From an uncultured Rhizobiaceae group bacterium (GTDB taxonomy: Bacteria > Pseudomonadota > Alphaproteobacteria > Rhizobiales > Rhizobiaceae), in the NCBI GenBank assembly GCA_937958815.1, contig CALGMR010000007.1, positions 1 to 64,000 of the forward strand: a stretch of DNA of 64,000 nucleotides, given 5' to 3'. Position numbers and translations under genes: made by a program. This document shows positions 55,592-64,000 of the stretch, in pieces. The stretch's first letter is position 1. Each line of letters begins with the position of its first letter. The notes under the pieces are model-generated. The model did not search any database. It saw nothing but the letters and a program-made list of their open reading frames with translations, and was not told where the DNA came from.

Positions 55592-56131
55592 ATGGAAATC
55601 AGCAAACTGGATCGATATTTCCTGTCTAATCAATTAAGGATTTTGGAGGCGCTCTATCCCCAAGAAGCGGGTGAACTCGCGGTTCAACGTGAAGCCATCG
55701 AAGAGGGATACTCGTTCGTTTACGACATGGGTATGGACCATATCTTGGATGGCAAAGACGCTATGACACCTGAGGAGTCTAAAGAGGTCTGGGAAGTAAT
55801 GGACATGTTCCTGTCCATAGATCGCACGATTAAAAACTTAAACTTAGAACATTTGCATGACGAGCATTCTACGCGGTTCCGAGGATATGATGGAAACAAC
55901 GAATCCAAGTTCATGGGATTTGCCGCTTTCACTGTCGAAAGGCTGAAGAGGTTTACGCACCTTCCACTCAATGAAGAGCTGTACTTCAACTCACACGCTC
56001 CGATGCGGCAAACTTATAATAGAATGCTCGTTGAGTGGCGCAAGATAGGCTACCCGCAAAGGTTTCCTATGAACGAAGCGGACTTAATGCGAGTTCTCGA
56101 TGCCAGAATTCATCCAGATAACCGCAAATAA
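55592..56131 (+). CDS. YfbU family protein
   Basis: A 179-residue soluble helical protein with YfbU-like features: an N-terminal RYFLSNQLRILEAL, IIxxGY-type (here AIEEGYSF), the FRGYDGNNESKFMGF block and a C-terminal MRQTYNRMLVEWRK. YfbU proteins are uncharacterised. Its codon use is more A/T-rich than the flanking hydrolase. It is followed nine bases later by a membrane coiled-coil protein, so the two may form a cassette. Confidence 0.7.
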   Translation: MEISKLDRYFLSNQLRILEALYPQEAGELAVQREAIEEGYSFVYDMGMDHILDGKDAMTPEESKEVWEVMDMFLSIDRTIKNLNLEHLHDEHSTRFRGYDGNNESKFMGFAAFTVERLKRFTHLPLNEELYFNSHAPMRQTYNRMLVEWRKIGYPQRFPMNEADLMRVLDARIHPDNRK

Positions 56132-56140
56132 GGCGGCGGA

Positions 56141-56623
56141 ATGATGGACATTATTTCTCTCCTTTTCACAATTTTTGGTCTTTTAATTTCGGGCTTAGCT
56201 TACCTGAAAGCAGACGACGCGAAAAAGGCTGTCCAAAAAGCGTTAAACAAGCGTAATGCAGATGAAGACTTGCAACGTCTTAGAAGTACAATTGTCGTTA
56301 TGGAGGCTGCAAAAGAAGCAGTCGCCCCTTGGGTCGTTGGAATGCCGCAAGATCGAAGAACTGGTAGAGACCAGCAAGACGATATTGCTACACTAAGCGA
56401 GGCCATTGATTGCCTTCGCACAAAAGCACCGTTGGACTTCGACGATAATCAGCAAAGAAGGATAAAGAAGTCCGCTACGATGCTTGACAGAGCACTCAAT
56501 GAGATCACGAACCAAAACGACAACAAGGATCACTGGAAAGCTGCGCTGTCGGAGATACAGTTAATGATTCCCAGATTGGAACAGTTGGAGCGATCCATTC
56601 GTGACATTCAAGTTTCCAATTAA
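56141..56623 (+). CDS. Hypothetical membrane-anchored coiled-coil protein
   Basis: A 160-residue protein of unknown family. One N-terminal membrane helix (IISLLFTIFGLLISGLAYL) is followed by a charged helical domain with Lys/Glu/Gln-rich heptads (about 30-155). It is nine bases downstream of the YfbU gene and shares its A/T-rich codons. A 7-bp hairpin lies just after the stop. Function unknown. Confidence 0.65.
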   Translation: MMDIISLLFTIFGLLISGLAYLKADDAKKAVQKALNKRNADEDLQRLRSTIVVMEAAKEAVAPWVVGMPQDRRTGRDQQDDIATLSEAIDCLRTKAPLDFDDNQQRRIKKSATMLDRALNEITNQNDNKDHWKAALSEIQLMIPRLEQLERSIRDIQVSN

Positions 56624-56629
56624 AGATCA

Positions 56630-56656
56630 AGTGCGACAGAGCAACTTACTCGCACT
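56630..56656 (+). terminator. Possible terminator after the YfbU cassette
   Basis: AGTGCGA (56630-56636) and TCGCACT (56650-56656) pair across a 13-base loop, then CGCTTTTGG follows. The weak U-run makes it tentative. Confidence 0.4.
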
Positions 56657-56799
56657 CGCTTTTGGATAGTTGTTGTGCAAACGCAAAGCAAGCAGACATT
56701 GTCTCCACTTTCGGTAAGTCTGAGACGCCGTAAGCGGACAACGGATTGTTGCTGTGAGCGGCAGCTTTGTCCGCATTCCCGCCATTGAGCAACCCACCT

Positions 56800-57480
56800 C
56801 TAAACCCCAACAATCTTCCCGTCTTCAATCGTAATTGTCCTGTCCATCCGCGCCGCAAGATCGTGGTTGTGGGTGGCAATCAATGCGGCCAAGCCTGTGT
56901 TGCGCACGAGGTCGGTTAGTGCGCCGAAGACGATGTCTGAGGTGGATGGATCGAGATTGCCTGTGGGTTCATCTGCCAGCAGCAATTTGGGTTGGTTGGC
57001 CACTGCTCTTGCGATTGCGACGCGTTGTTGCTCCCCGCCCGACAATTCTGACGGTCTATGGGTGGCGCGTGCTGCAATGCCCAGATGTTCCAGCAATTCA
57101 TCAGAACGGGCATTGGCTGCCGCCTGCCCGCTTCCTGCCACCAGTTGGGGCAGCGAGACGTTTTCGCGGGCGTCGAGTTCGGGCAGCAAGTGGTGGAACT
57201 GATAGACAAAGCCGATGTCGGTGCGGCGCATTTGGGTGCGTTTGTCGTCATTCAACGTGCCACACTCCTGCCCGCCAATCATCAAGCTGCCAGCGTCCGG
57301 CTTTTCCAGAAGGCCTGCCAGGTGAAGCAATGTGGATTTGCCAGCACCCGATGGAGCGACCAGCGCCACGAGTTCACCGCGATTGATTTCCAGCGCCGCG
57401 CCATTCAGCACAGTGAGCGATTGCTCACCTTTGCCATAGGTGCGGTTGATGTCGCGCATTTGAAGGACAGCACTACTCAT
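56800..57480 (-). CDS. lolD: Lipoprotein-releasing ABC transporter ATPase
   Basis: A 226-residue ABC ATPase of the Lol system, which frees outer membrane lipoproteins from the inner membrane. Walker A is [18 protein letters not shown], the signature [19 protein letters not shown], and Walker [13 protein letters not shown]. Its start overlaps the permease gene by eight bases. The dnaE gene that usually follows in rhizobia is displaced by a forward-strand block. Confidence 0.95.
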   Translation of the reverse strand: MSSAVLQMRDINRTYGKGEQSLTVLNGAALEINRGELVALVAPSGAGKSTLLHLAGLLEKPDAGSLMIGGQECGTLNDDKRTQMRRTDIGFVYQFHHLLPELDARENVSLPQLVAGSGQAAANARSDELLEHLGIAARATHRPSELSGGEQQRVAIARAVANQPKLLLADEPTGNLDPSTSDIVFGALTDLVRNTGLAALIATHNHDLAARMDRTITIEDGKIVGV

Positions 57481-58879
57481 AACGAAGCGCCTCCACAGGA
57501 TCGAGCCTTGCTGCGCGCCATGCGGGGAAAATCGTTGCTAACAGCGAAAGCCCGAGCGCCATGCCGACAACCATCACGGTTTCGCCCGGATCGATGCTGA
57601 TCGGAATATCGGTGAGGAACCGCACCGTTGGGTCCCAAACATTTGCACCGCTCATCCACGAGACAAAATCTTTGATCCCATTGATGTTGAAGCAAAACAG
57701 AAGCCCAAGGGCAAAACCCGCAATCGTGCCAAACACGCCAATGCTGGAGCCTGTGATCAGGAATATCCGCATCACGGTGCCACGGGTCGCGCCCATGGTG
57801 CGCAAAATGGCGATGTCGCCGCCCTTGTCTTTCACCAACATGAACAGGCCTGAAATGATGTTCAGTGCCGCCACAAGCAGAATGAGCGTGAGGATAATGA
57901 ACATGACATTGCGTTCAACCTCCAGCGCCTGGAAGAACGTAAGATTGCGTTGCCGCCAATCGGTCAGCAGGACGGGACGTTCCGCTGCCGCTTCCACCAG
58001 CGGCTTGACCTCATCTACTGCATCAGGATCGTTGAGGAACAATTCAATCACGGAGACCTGGTCTTCTTGGTTGAAATAAAGCTGTGCTTCTTTCAACGGC
58101 AAAAAGACGAACAGCCCATCATATTCCGCCATGCCCATTTCGAAGATGGCGGTCACGGGATAGCTTTTCACCCTTGGGGACACACCCACAGCGCTCACAT
58201 TGCCCTCGGGCGTGATCAGCGTGATGTCTTCGCCCAAACGGATGTTCAGATTTTCCGCCATGCGTATGCCGATTGCGACGCCGGGACGGGATTCTTCGCC
58301 CGCAGAAGCACCCTCTTCATCATCGCCCGCAATCGTGATTTCACCGTTTTCATCGACGATGACTTCTTCTTCGCCTGCATCGTCGTTGCCAGCGGCGTCA
58401 AATCCATCCAACGTGCCCTGTTTAATGTTGTTGCCCACGATCGCCAAGCGCTTGATGTCTGCTTCGCGCAGACCACGCACGCGCGCGCCTGAGCCACCCT
58501 TGCCACCAGAGGCCAGCACCTCACCTTCCACCAATGGCAGAGCGATGGTCACACCGTCCACGGTTTCGATACGCTTGGCCAATGCGTCATAGTCGGTCAG
58601 TTCTGAATGAACAGGCGAGACAATCAAGTGGCCATTAATGCCCAAAATACGGTCGAGCAATTCTGTGCGAAAACCATTCATCACAGCCATGACGATGATG
58701 AGGGTCGCGACGCCCAACATGATGCCCACGAAAGAAATCACCGAAATGACGGAGATAAACGTTTCTTTGCGGCGGCTGCCCAAATAGCGGCGCGCCAACA
58801 TCCACTCGAAACTGGCGAAGGGTTTGGTTTTTCCCGGCAGCGCGTCACGCACCGCTGTTGACGATATGGTGTCGCTCAA
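57473..58879 (-). CDS. Lipoprotein-releasing ABC permease (LolC/LolE family)
   Basis: A 468-residue permease with four membrane segments. The N-terminal motif [20 protein letters not shown] and C-terminal FtsX-like helices are typical of LolC/E. The periplasmic domain carries a strongly acidic insert around residues 160-190 (runs such as [13 protein letters not shown]-type sequence), not found in E. coli LolC or LolE. Only one permease gene is present, so it may act as a homodimer. It overlaps lolD and ends one base from proS. Confidence 0.9.
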   Translation of the reverse strand: MSDTISSTAVRDALPGKTKPFASFEWMLARRYLGSRRKETFISVISVISFVGIMLGVATLIIVMAVMNGFRTELLDRILGINGHLIVSPVHSELTDYDALAKRIETVDGVTIALPLVEGEVLASGGKGGSGARVRGLREADIKRLAIVGNNIKQGTLDGFDAAGNDDAGEEEVIVDENGEITIAGDDEEGASAGEESRPGVAIGIRMAENLNIRLGEDITLITPEGNVSAVGVSPRVKSYPVTAIFEMGMAEYDGLFVFLPLKEAQLYFNQEDQVSVIELFLNDPDAVDEVKPLVEAAAERPVLLTDWRQRNLTFFQALEVERNVMFIILTLILLVAALNIISGLFMLVKDKGGDIAILRTMGATRGTVMRIFLITGSSIGVFGTIAGFALGLLFCFNINGIKDFVSWMSGANVWDPTVRFLTDIPISIDPGETVMVVGMALGLSLLATIFPAWRAARLDPVEALRYE

Positions 58880-58880
58880 A

Positions 58881-60236
58881 TCAGCCCCCGAACCGTTCGT
58901 TTACGTCATTTTGCCAAGCGGTCAATTTGTTCATCGTCGCTTCAAATGAGAGATTTTCCCGTTCGCCTGTTGCGCGATGTTTCACTTCAATCTCACCATT
59001 TTTCAAACCACGTGGGCCGATGATCAGTTGCCATGGCAAGCCAATCAAATCAGCCAATGCAAATTTACCGCCAGCGCGTCCATCGGTGTCATCATACAAA
59101 ACATCGAAACCTGCATTGGTCAGTTGGTTGTAGAGATCGACACAAGCTGAATCGACGGCTTCATCACCCACGCGCAGATTGATTAAACCCACATCGAAAG
59201 GTGCGATTGAATCTGGCCAGATGATGCCATTTTCATCGTGACCAGCTTCGATCAACGCGGCGACGACACGGCTTGGGCCGATGCCATAGGAGCCCATGTA
59301 AACATCATGGTCTTTGCCATCGGGGCCAGTGACCTTTGCGCCCATAGGCTCGGAATATTTCGTTCCGAAGTGGAAGATGTGGCCGACTTCAATGCCGCGA
59401 GCGTTCATGCGGTCACCTTCAGCAACTTCTGCCCAAAGGTTCTCATCGTGCATCTCGTCCGTGCGCGCATAATTGCTGGTCCAGTCTTTGAAGATACCTT
59501 CAATCGCTGCGTCATCAGAATAATCGATGTTGCGATCCGGCACGGGCAGTTTCATCGTGTCGCCGTGGCAGAAGACTTCACTTTCACCTGTGTCAGCAAG
59601 AATAAGAAATTCGTGGGACAAGTCGCCACCAATGGGGCCAGTGTCTGCGCGCATCGGCACAGCCGTCACACCGAGACGGTCAAATGTGCGCAGATATGAA
59701 ACGAACATGCGGTAGTAGGCAGCACGGGAAGACGGTTCATCCAGATCAAACGAATAAGCGTCTTTCATGAAAAACTCGCGGCCACGCATCACACCAAAGC
59801 GCGGGCGCACTTCATCGCGGAACTTCCACTGGATGTGATACAGGTTCAACGGCAGGTCTTTGTAGCTGCGCACATAGCTGCGGAAAATATCCGTGATCAT
59901 CTCTTCATTGGTGGGGCCAAACAACATGTCACGCTCGTGGCGATCCTGAATGCGCAGCATTTCTTTGCCGTAGTCATCATAGCGACCAGATTCACGCCAA
60001 AGATCTGCGCTTTGGATTGTGGGCATGAGCACTTCGACAGCCCCTGCTCTGTTCTGCTCTTCGCGGATCACCTGCTCAACCTTGCGCAGCATTTTCAGCC
60101 CCAGCGGCAACCAAGAGTATATCCCTGCGGATTGCTGCTTAATCATTCCAGCGCGCAGCATGAGCTGATGCGACACGATTTCAGCTTCGCGTGGCGCTTC
60201 TTTAAGAACAGGTAGAAAATACTTGGAGAGATACAT
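58881..60236 (-). CDS. proS: Prolyl-tRNA synthetase
   Basis: A 451-residue short-form class II ProRS of the alphaproteobacterial type. It lacks the editing insert of E. coli ProS. Motif 2 lies in [19 protein letters not shown], and motif 3 with [16 protein letters not shown]. The C-terminal anticodon-binding domain ends [15 protein letters not shown] start at [17 protein letters not shown] (60236); the frame from 60371 would add 45 residues with no family resemblance. Confidence 0.95.
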   Translation of the reverse strand: MYLSKYFLPVLKEAPREAEIVSHQLMLRAGMIKQQSAGIYSWLPLGLKMLRKVEQVIREEQNRAGAVEVLMPTIQSADLWRESGRYDDYGKEMLRIQDRHERDMLFGPTNEEMITDIFRSYVRSYKDLPLNLYHIQWKFRDEVRPRFGVMRGREFFMKDAYSFDLDEPSSRAAYYRMFVSYLRTFDRLGVTAVPMRADTGPIGGDLSHEFLILADTGESEVFCHGDTMKLPVPDRNIDYSDDAAIEGIFKDWTSNYARTDEMHDENLWAEVAEGDRMNARGIEVGHIFHFGTKYSEPMGAKVTGPDGKDHDVYMGSYGIGPSRVVAALIEAGHDENGIIWPDSIAPFDVGLINLRVGDEAVDSACVDLYNQLTNAGFDVLYDDTDGRAGGKFALADLIGLPWQLIIGPRGLKNGEIEVKHRATGERENLSFEATMNKLTAWQNDVNERFGG

Positions 60237-61009
<773 letters not shown>

Positions 61010-61052
61010 CCAAAAATTTAGATTAGGCTTTATTCAGTCAGGAAGGACTAAA

Positions 61053-62462
61053 ATGACAACTGCCAATGACATTCTGAAAAAGATGAAAGACGACAACGTC
61101 GAGTATCTCGACCTGCGTTTCACAGATCCACGCGGTAAAATGCAGCACGTTACAGTGCATACAAGCCAAGTAGATGAGGATCTCTTTGCTGATGGTGCAA
61201 TGTTTGACGGGTCTTCAATTGAAGGTTGGAAAGCAATCAACGATTCAGACATGGTTTTGATGCCTGATCTGGAAACCACTTACATGGATCCGTTCTACGC
61301 CCATTCAACAATGGCGATCTTCTGTGACATTCTTGAGCCAGACACTGGCGAAGGTTACGAGCGCGACCCACGTATGACAGCCAAGCGCGCTGAAGCATTC
61401 ATCAAATCTGGTGGTTTCGGCGACACAGCTTACTTCGGTCCAGAGCCAGAATTCTTCATCTTTGATGATGTTAAATTCTCTTCTGATCCATACAAAACTG
61501 GTTTCGAGGTCGATTCAGACGAATTGCCAACAAACACAGACGCTGATTACGAAGTTGGCAATATGGGCCACCGCCCACGCACAAAAGGCGGCTACTTCCC
61601 AGTCAACCCAGTGGACAGCGCACAGGACATCCGTTCTGAAATGCTTTCAACTTTGGGCAAAATGGGCGTTTCTGTTGAGAAGCACCACCACGAAGTGGCG
61701 GCTGCACAGCACGAACTTTCCATGCTGTTCAACACACTGACGCGCAAAGCTGACGAAGTGCAGTTGTACAAATACGCAGTTCAAAACGTTGCGCACGCTT
61801 ACGGCAAAACGGCTACTTTCATGCCAAAGCCTGTTTATGGTGACAACGGTACTGGCATGCACGTGCACCAGTCACTCTGGAAAGACGGCAAGCCATTGTT
61901 TGCTGGCGATGAGTATGCTGGCTTGTCTGAAACTTGCCTTTACTACATTGGCGGTATCATCAAGCACGCTAAGTCTTTGAACCTCTTCACAAACCCATCA
62001 ACCAACTCTTACAAGCGTTTGGTTCCTGGTTACGAAGCGCCTGTTCTTCTGGCTTACTCAGCTAAAAACCGTTCAGCGTCTTGCCGCATCCCGCACGTTG
62101 CCTCGCCAAAAGGTAAGCGTATGGAAGTGCGTTTCCCTGACCCGATGGCAAACCCATATCTTTCATTTGCAGCAATGCTTATGGCTGGTCTTGACGGGAT
62201 CAAAAACAAAATCCACCCGGGCGAGCCAATGGACAAAGACCTTTATGATCTGCCGCCAAAGCAGCTCAAAAAGATCCCAACCGTTTGTGGTTCATTGCGC
62301 GAAGCTATGGATGCTTGCCGCAAAGACCATGCTTACCTCTTGGAAGGTGGCGTGTTCACTGCAGATCAGATCGAAGCTTATATCGAACTGAAAGAAGAAG
62401 AAAACGCACGTTACGAAATGACTCCACACCCAGTGGAATTCGACATGTACTACTCACTGTAA
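61053..62462 (+). CDS. glnA: Glutamine synthetase, type I
   Basis: A 469-residue glutamine synthetase making glutamine from glutamate, ammonia and ATP. Signatures are FDGSSIEGW in the N-terminal region, the ATP-binding glycine loop-type segment ([14 protein letters not shown] with preceding GxxPVN...), and the C-terminal adenylylation loop with the Tyr in [13 protein letters not shown] 61053 follows GGAAGGA. The protein is a dodecamer. It ends at a strong terminator. Confidence 0.97.
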   Translation: MTTANDILKKMKDDNVEYLDLRFTDPRGKMQHVTVHTSQVDEDLFADGAMFDGSSIEGWKAINDSDMVLMPDLETTYMDPFYAHSTMAIFCDILEPDTGEGYERDPRMTAKRAEAFIKSGGFGDTAYFGPEPEFFIFDDVKFSSDPYKTGFEVDSDELPTNTDADYEVGNMGHRPRTKGGYFPVNPVDSAQDIRSEMLSTLGKMGVSVEKHHHEVAAAQHELSMLFNTLTRKADEVQLYKYAVQNVAHAYGKTATFMPKPVYGDNGTGMHVHQSLWKDGKPLFAGDEYAGLSETCLYYIGGIIKHAKSLNLFTNPSTNSYKRLVPGYEAPVLLAYSAKNRSASCRIPHVASPKGKRMEVRFPDPMANPYLSFAAMLMAGLDGIKNKIHPGEPMDKDLYDLPPKQLKKIPTVCGSLREAMDACRKDHAYLLEGGVFTADQIEAYIELKEEENARYEMTPHPVEFDMYYSL

Positions 62463-62484
62463 TCAGTGTCGGATACAAAATAAC

Positions 62485-62520
62485 AAAAGGCCGGATGAGA
62501 AATCATCCGGCCTTTTTTTT
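62485..62520 (+). terminator. Rho-independent terminator of glnBA
   Basis: AAAAGGCCGGATGA and TCATCCGGCCTTTT pair across GAAA, with eight Ts at the end. The 14-bp stem is among the strongest in the window. Confidence 0.95.
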
Positions 62521-62635
62521 GTGAGTGATTTGCAAAAGGTAATTCTATTCAGCTTCACAAGCATGTGAAGGAAAATGTGTTTCAAACATTTGGGGATTCA
62601 GCCATATACGGGCCGATTGGCTTGGAGTGTTGCGC

Positions 62636-63349
62636 ATGGAATTGGTATTTGGATATCTTGCAGGGCTTTTGACCCTCTTGAACCCATGTGTCCTGCCCGT
62701 TCTCCCCGTTATTTTGATTGCTGCTCTCAACCAGCACAAATTGGGTCCGGTGGCGCTTTGTGCCGGATTGTCCGTGACGTTTGTAACTTTGGGGCTTGGG
62801 GTCGCCACGCTTGGCCCCGCTTTTGGCATTGACGACATCACGATCTCACGCATTGCCAGCGTGGTGATGATTGCCTTTGGAATGATTTTGCTGGTGCCGC
62901 AACTTTCATCAAGATTTTCAATGATTACTGGCGATTTTTCCAACACGTTGACAGCCAAGACCTCTGGCATGAATGACAGTGGTTTGAACGGTCAGTTTAT
63001 GACAGGCATTCTGCTCGGCGCTGTTTGGAGCCCTTGTATTGGGCCAACTCTGGGTGGTGCGATTTCTTTGGCTTCTCAGGGCAATAACATCGCATGGGCT
63101 GGCGCAATCATGATTTCGTTTGCGCTTGGAGTGTCTTCGATCATTCTTTTGCTGGCTATGGCCTCTCGCGAAGCGCTGTTTCGCAATAGAGACCGTTTGG
63201 CGCGTTTGTCGCGCTACGCAAAACCGATCACGGGAATTTTGCTTGTGTTGTTAGGCCTGTTTCTATTTTTTGAGCTCAACCATGCCGTTGACAGATGGGC
63301 GATACAAACATTGCCCCATTGGTTGCTCGACCTATCCGTACGTTTCTAA
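62636..63349 (+). CDS. CcdA/DsbD-like thiol transporter
   Basis: A 237-residue inner-membrane protein with six helices. The redox Cys pairs are in NPCVLPVLPVI near the N-terminus and WSPCIGPTLGGAIS in the fourth helix. CcdA-type proteins carry electrons from cytoplasmic thioredoxin to periplasmic partners. I start at ATG 62636 because GGAG lies eight bases upstream. A periplasmic thioredoxin-like gene follows 20 bases later as the likely partner. Confidence 0.85.
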   Translation: MELVFGYLAGLLTLLNPCVLPVLPVILIAALNQHKLGPVALCAGLSVTFVTLGLGVATLGPAFGIDDITISRIASVVMIAFGMILLVPQLSSRFSMITGDFSNTLTAKTSGMNDSGLNGQFMTGILLGAVWSPCIGPTLGGAISLASQGNNIAWAGAIMISFALGVSSIILLLAMASREALFRNRDRLARLSRYAKPITGILLVLLGLFLFFELNHAVDRWAIQTLPHWLLDLSVRF

Positions 63350-63369
63350 TCAATAACCAGGAGACCAAT

Positions 63370-63780
63370 ATGAAAACTTCACGTCGTGCCCTGCTCGCTT
63401 TTGCTGCCGCCATCGTTTTGGCTGCTCCAACCGCTGCAAGTGTTGAAGCCAGAACTCTGAACTTCAGCGTCAAGACTTATAATTCTCTTCTGAAAAGCGG
63501 AAAGCCCTTCATGCTGGGCGTTCACACCAGCTGGTGCTCCACATGTGACAGACAAAAGAGAACGATCAGCGCACTGAAGTCCAAGGGTAAGCCCTACAGT
63601 TCAGTGACAATTTTGGAAATGGATTGGGACAAATATCGCGGTTCAAAGATCGGACGTCAGCTGCGCATTCCCCGCCGCTCCACACTGATTATGTATAACG
63701 GCAAAGGAAAAGAAGTTGGCCGTACCATTGCTGGTACGAGCACATCTACGATCAAAGGTCTTTTCGATAAGGGCGTTTAA
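63370..63780 (+). CDS. Periplasmic thioredoxin-like protein
   Basis: A 136-residue exported protein with a signal peptide (about 28 residues, TAASVEA). The thioredoxin motif WCSTC lies at about residues 55-59 in GVHTSWCSTCDRQK. It is likely to receive electrons from the CcdA-like protein just upstream. ATG 63370 follows GGAG; a longer frame starting 63295 overlaps the CcdA end. Confidence 0.85.
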   Translation: MKTSRRALLAFAAAIVLAAPTAASVEARTLNFSVKTYNSLLKSGKPFMLGVHTSWCSTCDRQKRTISALKSKGKPYSSVTILEMDWDKYRGSKIGRQLRIPRRSTLIMYNGKGKEVGRTIAGTSTSTIKGLFDKGV

Positions 63781-63805
63781 GCCCAACCAAATTCAGTCAA
63801 AACAA

Positions 63806-64000
63806 TTACGCGGCTTTGGGCGCTTCGATGTTTATTGAGGCGTCCGATGCAATTGTCACTTTGAGACCATCCAAGTCTTCGTTCATGATCAACTGGCAAG
63901 ACAGACGGGAATTGGGCTCTACGTCGAAAGCTTCGTCCAAACGATCTTCTTCGTCTTCACGCATCTCATGCAGTTTGTCAGTCCACTCTGCATCTACATA
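63806..64000 (-). CDS. 2Fe-2S ferredoxin, C-terminal part
   Basis: The last 64 residues of a ferredoxin, open through the window end. It shows YVDAEWTDKLHEM, the fourth cluster Cys in SRLSCQLIMNEDLDGLKV, and a C-terminal tail IEAPKAA. The first three cysteines lie beyond the edge. It is a paralog of the ferredoxin at 22889. Confidence 0.85.
   Translation of the reverse strand, partial: YVDAEWTDKLHEMREDEEDRLDEAFDVEPNSRLSCQLIMNEDLDGLKVTIASDASINIEAPKAA

Overview
The window reads as chromosomal DNA of an alphaproteobacterium of the Hyphomicrobiales (Rhizobiales) type, probably a marine or low-GC member, judging by its moderate GC and frequent A/T-ending codons. The markers are a phosphatidylcholine synthase, LpxI rather than LpxH in the lipid A set, IalB-family and NicO/DUF1007 genes, a giant growth-pole-ring-like coiled-coil protein with its conserved C-terminal domain, a glnB-glnA pair, and the rpsB-tsf-pyrH-frr-uppS-cdsA-rseP-bamA-lpxD-fabZ-lpxA-lpxI-lpxB array. 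The genus is not determinable from the sequence alone.

Bases 1-23.7 kb hold metabolism and transport: the tail of a Rieske oxygenase; a reverse-strand run pcs-terC-MFS-qor; a UbiH-type hydroxylase converging on an AEC permease; hspQ; ialB; cydAB; a family 5 solute-binding protein coupled to a DsbA/FrnE protein; a DUF1007-NicO metal transport pair; kdsA-VOC-aminotransferase; an acyltransferase; an MFS permease; two tandem DUF922 zinc proteases; and a ferredoxin with its NADP reductase.

Bases 23.3-43.1 kb are envelope and growth genes. An Hpt-domain protein is divergent from a 1693-residue growth-pole-ring-like protein, which converges on the long reverse-strand array from rpsB to lpxB. That array joins translation (S2, EF-Ts, RRF), UMP kinase, undecaprenyl and CDP-diglyceride synthesis, the RseP protease, the BamA outer membrane assembly factor and lipid A synthesis.

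Bases 43.28-45.35 kb hold the most notable element, an apparently complete retron on the reverse strand. In transcription order it has a promoter, a non-coding RNA with msr stem-loops and a 24-bp perfect msd stem, a nucleoside-deoxyribosyltransferase-like effector with a C-terminal DNA-binding-type region (Eco1/Ec86-like, type II), and a retron reverse transcriptase with NAxxH and YADD motifs. It sits immediately upstream of the rpsB promoter, and I see no integrase or tRNA beside it.

Bases 45.5-64 kb hold an isomerase, TrmL, a DMT permease, a DUF938 methyltransferase, a TauE permease, dnaE, then a forward-strand block (DUF3179, alpha/beta hydrolase, YfbU, membrane coiled-coil protein) lying between dnaE and lolD-lolC-proS. 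After that come glnB-glnA behind a candidate sigma-54 promoter, a CcdA-thioredoxin pair, and the C-terminal end of a second ferredoxin. No rRNA, tRNA, CRISPR array or insertion sequence was recognised.
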